From assembly GCA_017354595.1 (NCBI GenBank), contig JAFMQQ010000126.1, positions 1 to 7,789 on the forward strand: DNA of 7,789 bases, given 5' to 3'. The DNA is from Micromonosporaceae bacterium. GTDB lineage: Bacteria; Actinomycetota; Actinomycetes; Mycobacteriales; Micromonosporaceae. The notes below the pieces were generated by a model, which saw only the letters and a list, made by a program, of their open reading frames with translations, did no database searches and was not told the origin of the DNA. Made by a program: the position numbers and the translations under genes. Shown piece by piece: positions 5,021 to 7,789 of the stretch (position 1 is the stretch's first letter; every line of letters starts with the position of its first letter).

Positions 5021-7789
5021 ATGAAGAGAGCGAAGTGGTTGGTCGCCGCGGTGGCCCTCGTCGCGGCCGCGTCATTGGCGAATGCCGGCGTGGTCGGACG
5101 GCCGGCGCGGGCCGCCCAGTACGTCAGCGTGGCCGATTCGGTGCCGTCGACCGGGTCGAGCGCCGTGACCGATCTCGGGACTGCCGGCGGCTGGAAGGTT
5201 CTCACCAGCGCGACGGCCAGCCAGTCGGGGGCGCAGATCTCCACACCTGGCTTCTCCACAACGGGCTGGCTCAGCGTAGCCACCGACGACGCCGGGGCTC
5301 CGGGTACCGAAATCAACGCGCTGCTGCAGAACGGCGGCTGCCCGGACGTGTTCTTCTCCAACAACATGCAGACCTGCTTCGGGCAGATGACCAGGAGAGG
5401 CCCGGACACCATCGCGCAGTTCTCGGTGCCGTGGTGGTACCGGACGGATTTCGCTGCGCCACCTGCCGGGCAGAACGCGAAGCTGATCGTCAACGGTGTG
5501 GTCGGCAGGGCCGACGTGTGGGTCAACGGGACACAGGTGGCGACCTCGGCCACGGTCGCCGGCGCTTACGCTCGACGGGTTTTCGACATCACCAGCCTGC
5601 TTGTCGCGGGTACCAACTCGGTGGCGATCCAGGTGTACCCGAACAACCCGCTCACGATGCTGACGCTGGACAACGTGGACTGGTCGCAGATTCCGCCGGA
5701 CAACAACACCGGCATCCAGTTCCCGGTGCAGTTGCAGACCGGCGGCGCGCTGGTGGATGGGAACGCTCACGCCATCCCGGACACGGCCGCGGACCTCAGC
5801 AGCTCGGCGCTGACGGTCAGGACCGACATCACCAACACGTCGGCCGCGCCGCAGACCGGGTTGGTATCGGCCACCGTAACCCCACCCTCCGGTTCACCTG
5901 TCACCTTGACGCAGACCGTGACCGTGCCGGCGAACACCACCCAGACGGTGTCGTTCACCCCGGCCACATTCCCGAGCCTGACCATCGCGAACCCGCAGCT
6001 GTGGTGGCCGTACCAGCTCGGCGCCCAGCCTCTGTACACGCTGGCGACGTCGGTTTCGCAGAGCGGCACCGTGCTCAACTCGACCAGCGAGACATTCGGT
6101 ATCCGTACCGTGACCTCGTCGCTGGTCGGCGCCTCCCCGATGGCGCCGGACGGGGTACGGCAGTTCAGGATCAACAATGTGCCGATCGTCATCCGCGGTG
6201 GCGGCTTCGACCCGGACCTGTTCCTGCGCTACTCGGCCGCCGACATGGCCAAGCAGGTTGCGCTGATGAAGGCCTTGGGCGTCAACACCATCCGGCTGGA
6301 GGGGCATCTCATGCCGGACGACTTCTACCAGCAGATGGACGCGGCCGGCATCCTGGTCAACGCCGGCTACCAGTGCTGCGACTTCTGGGAAGCGACCAGC
6401 TACGGCAGCGCGGACAGCGCGACCTACCAGCTGTCGGCACAGACCCTTGGCCAGACGCTGCGCAACCACCCGGCGGTGTTCAGCTTCCAGTGGAGCGACA
6501 ACGCGCCGACCTCCGCCCAGGAATCGCTGGCGTTGCAGGGCTTCGCCGCCGCGGACTACGCCGGCCCGTTCATCAGTTCGGCCGAGTACAAGAGCAGCCC
6601 GCAACTGGGTGCCGCCGGCGAGAAAGAAGGGCCGTACGACTGGGTGCCGCCCAGCTACTGGTACGACACCACGCATTCAGGTGGGGGTGACCTCACCAAC
6701 TCGGGCGGCGCCTGGGGGTACGACAGCGAGCAGAGTGCCGGCGACACGGTGCCGACGCTGGACTCCATCAACCGCTTCCTCTCCGCGGCCGACCAGGCCG
6801 CCCTGTGGCAGGACCCGGGCGCGAACCAGTACCACGCCAACTACGAGGGCACGAAGCACACCGGGTACGCCTTCGGCACCCTGTACAACCTCGACACCTC
6901 CATCAGCAACCGGTACGGCGCCTGGTCGAGCCTCAACCAGTACGTCGAACAGGCGCAGGTCGCCAACTACGAGAACACCCGGGCACAGTTCGAGGCGTTC
7001 ATCGACCACTCGACAAGAAGTGCCGCCCCGTCCACCGGCACGATCTACTGGCAGCTCAACAAGGGCTGGCCGACGCTGTTGTGGTCGCTGTACAACAACG
7101 ATGGCGACCAGGCCGGCGCATACTTCGGCGTACAGACCGCCAACCGGCCGGTACACGCGATCTACACGCTCGACGACGGCACCGTGACGGTGGACAACCT
7201 CGGGGCGACGAGCCAGGCCGGACTGACCGTTGAGGCGAAGGTCTACAACACGGCCGGCGCCTTGCTCGACGACCGCACGTCGGGCACCATCACGCTCGCC
7301 AGCCAGCAGGTGCAGGGCAACGTGCTGACCCCAACGGTGCCGACCGCCCCCAATACCGTCTACTTCGTCGAACTACTGCTGCGGCGAAACGGCGCGGTGG
7401 TGGACCGCAACGTGTACTGGCAGCCGACCAAGCCGGACGTCGTGAACTGGAACAAGACGATCGGCAGTCCACAGGCGAGCGTCAAGTCGTACGCCAACCT
7501 GCAGGCCCTGCAGAGCCTGCCACCGGCAACGGTCAGCGCGACCGCCACGACGGTGAGCCAGGACGGCCCGGCCGGTGCCGACCGGCTGACGACCGTCACC
7601 ATCGCCAACACTTCGTCTGCGCCGACGGTTGGATTCTTCCTGCGGGCGGACATCCGTCGGGGCACCGGGTCGGGTACCGAGCTGTCCGGCGACAACGAGC
7701 TGCAGTCCTCCATCTGGACCGGCAACGACATCACCCTGTGGCCGGGCGAGTCGCAGACGATCACGGTCACCTGGCACTCCTCCGACCTG
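5021..7789 (+). CDS. Secreted GH2 exo-beta-D-glucosaminidase-like glycosidase (CsxA type), 3' end cut by window edge
   Basis: The frame is open from ATG 5021 through 923 codons to the edge. GGAGGG (5007-5012) lies 8 nt upstream. A signal peptide is clear: MKRAK, a hydrophobic core, possible cleavage after ANA (22) or ARA (31). GH2 architecture follows: a jelly-roll sugar-binding domain (about 34-235, with VPWWYRTDF and DVWVNGTQVA), an Ig-like domain (about 240-355), a TIM barrel (about 360-685), then two Ig-like domains that run out at WPGESQTITV (907 on). The acid/base is Asp493 in FQWSDNAP, where most GH2 enzymes have NE. The nucleophile is Glu570 in GYDSEQSAG. RLEGH (Glu427), CCDFWE (452-457) and GPYDWVPPSYWY are hallmarks of actinomycete exo-beta-D-glucosaminidases, where Asp469 and Glu541 of Amycolatopsis CsxA are catalytic. 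Such enzymes release GlcN from the non-reducing end of chitosan. Cys107 and Cys119 may form a disulfide. Only the end of the last domain, and any added carbohydrate-binding module, lies outside. Automatic pipelines may call it beta-mannosidase. Confidence 0.93.
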   Translation, partial: MKRAKWLVAAVALVAAASLANAGVVGRPARAAQYVSVADSVPSTGSSAVTDLGTAGGWKVLTSATASQSGAQISTPGFSTTGWLSVATDDAGAPGTEINALLQNGGCPDVFFSNNMQTCFGQMTRRGPDTIAQFSVPWWYRTDFAAPPAGQNAKLIVNGVVGRADVWVNGTQVATSATVAGAYARRVFDITSLLVAGTNSVAIQVYPNNPLTMLTLDNVDWSQIPPDNNTGIQFPVQLQTGGALVDGNAHAIPDTAADLSSSALTVRTDITNTSAAPQTGLVSATVTPPSGSPVTLTQTVTVPANTTQTVSFTPATFPSLTIANPQLWWPYQLGAQPLYTLATSVSQSGTVLNSTSETFGIRTVTSSLVGASPMAPDGVRQFRINNVPIVIRGGGFDPDLFLRYSAADMAKQVALMKALGVNTIRLEGHLMPDDFYQQMDAAGILVNAGYQCCDFWEATSYGSADSATYQLSAQTLGQTLRNHPAVFSFQWSDNAPTSAQESLALQGFAAADYAGPFISSAEYKSSPQLGAAGEKEGPYDWVPPSYWYDTTHSGGGDLTNSGGAWGYDSEQSAGDTVPTLDSINRFLSAADQAALWQDPGANQYHANYEGTKHTGYAFGTLYNLDTSISNRYGAWSSLNQYVEQAQVANYENTRAQFEAFIDHSTRSAAPSTGTIYWQLNKGWPTLLWSLYNNDGDQAGAYFGVQTANRPVHAIYTLDDGTVTVDNLGATSQAGLTVEAKVYNTAGALLDDRTSGTITLASQQVQGNVLTPTVPTAPNTVYFVELLLRRNGAVVDRNVYWQPTKPDVVNWNKTIGSPQASVKSYANLQALQSLPPATVSATATTVSQDGPAGADRLTTVTIANTSSAPTVGFFLRADIRRGTGSGTELSGDNELQSSIWTGNDITLWPGESQTITVTWHSSDL

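Noticed and set aside
4924..6690. A 588-codon plus-strand open frame overlapping the GH2 gene
   Set aside because: It is an out-of-frame shadow produced by high GC: the peptide is Arg/Gly/His-rich with no domain, while the other frame gives a clear signal peptide and GH2 motifs.
5021..7789. Beta-mannosidase or beta-galactosidase assignment for the GH2 enzyme
   Set aside because: The SD acid/base, RLEGH and CCDFWE motifs follow the exo-beta-D-glucosaminidase subfamily rather than the NE-containing mannosidases and galactosidases.
1..7789. Mobile elements, tRNA or rRNA genes, CRISPR arrays, riboswitches
   Set aside because: I looked for transposase-like frames, terminal repeats, cloverleaf or T-loop sequences and regularly spaced repeats and saw none. 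The gene order reads as a normal chromosomal utilisation locus.

Overview
The window is high-GC DNA with strong G/C preference at third codon positions, GTG as well as ATG starts, a lipobox lipoprotein and TANNNT-type -10 elements. This suggests a mycelial actinomycete (a streptomycete or a Micromonosporaceae-like genus). That placement is an inference; no rRNA or other marker is present. I see no mobile element, tRNA or CRISPR array.

Layout: (1) 1-2544, minus strand: an oligopeptide/dipeptide-type (Opp/Dpp) ABC importer. A family-5 solute-binding lipoprotein (865-2544) is followed after 41 bp by a DppB/OppB-type permease (823 down to 1, cut by the window edge). Further transporter genes probably lie to the left. 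(2) 2545-2878: a 334-bp divergent regulatory region. (3) 2879-4102, plus strand: a ROK-family repressor. (4) 4270-4770, plus strand: a small stand-alone GyrI-like effector-binding protein. (5) 4771-5020: a regulatory region. (6) 5021 to the right edge, plus strand: a secreted GH2 glycosidase that closely resembles actinomycete exo-beta-D-glucosaminidase (CsxA type). It is truncated by the edge only a few dozen residues before the end of the recognisable fold.

Together the genes read as a substrate-inducible chitosan/glucosamine-oligosaccharide utilisation locus. The secreted enzyme would release glucosamine from chitosan or chito-oligomers, the lipoprotein and permease would import sugars or short oligomers, and the ROK repressor would turn the locus on when a sugar ligand appears. 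The link is supported by a shared operator-like sequence, GTTAGGAA(A/G)GTAGA. It overlaps the predicted -10 box of the ROK gene and, in opposite orientation, the predicted -10 box of the GH2 gene. A diverged TTAGGA-containing relative sits between the binding-protein and permease genes. Other palindromes and a repeated TCCACAGTGNACG motif suggest further regulatory inputs. Family assignments of the proteins are firm. The chitosan substrate and the regulon are inferences.
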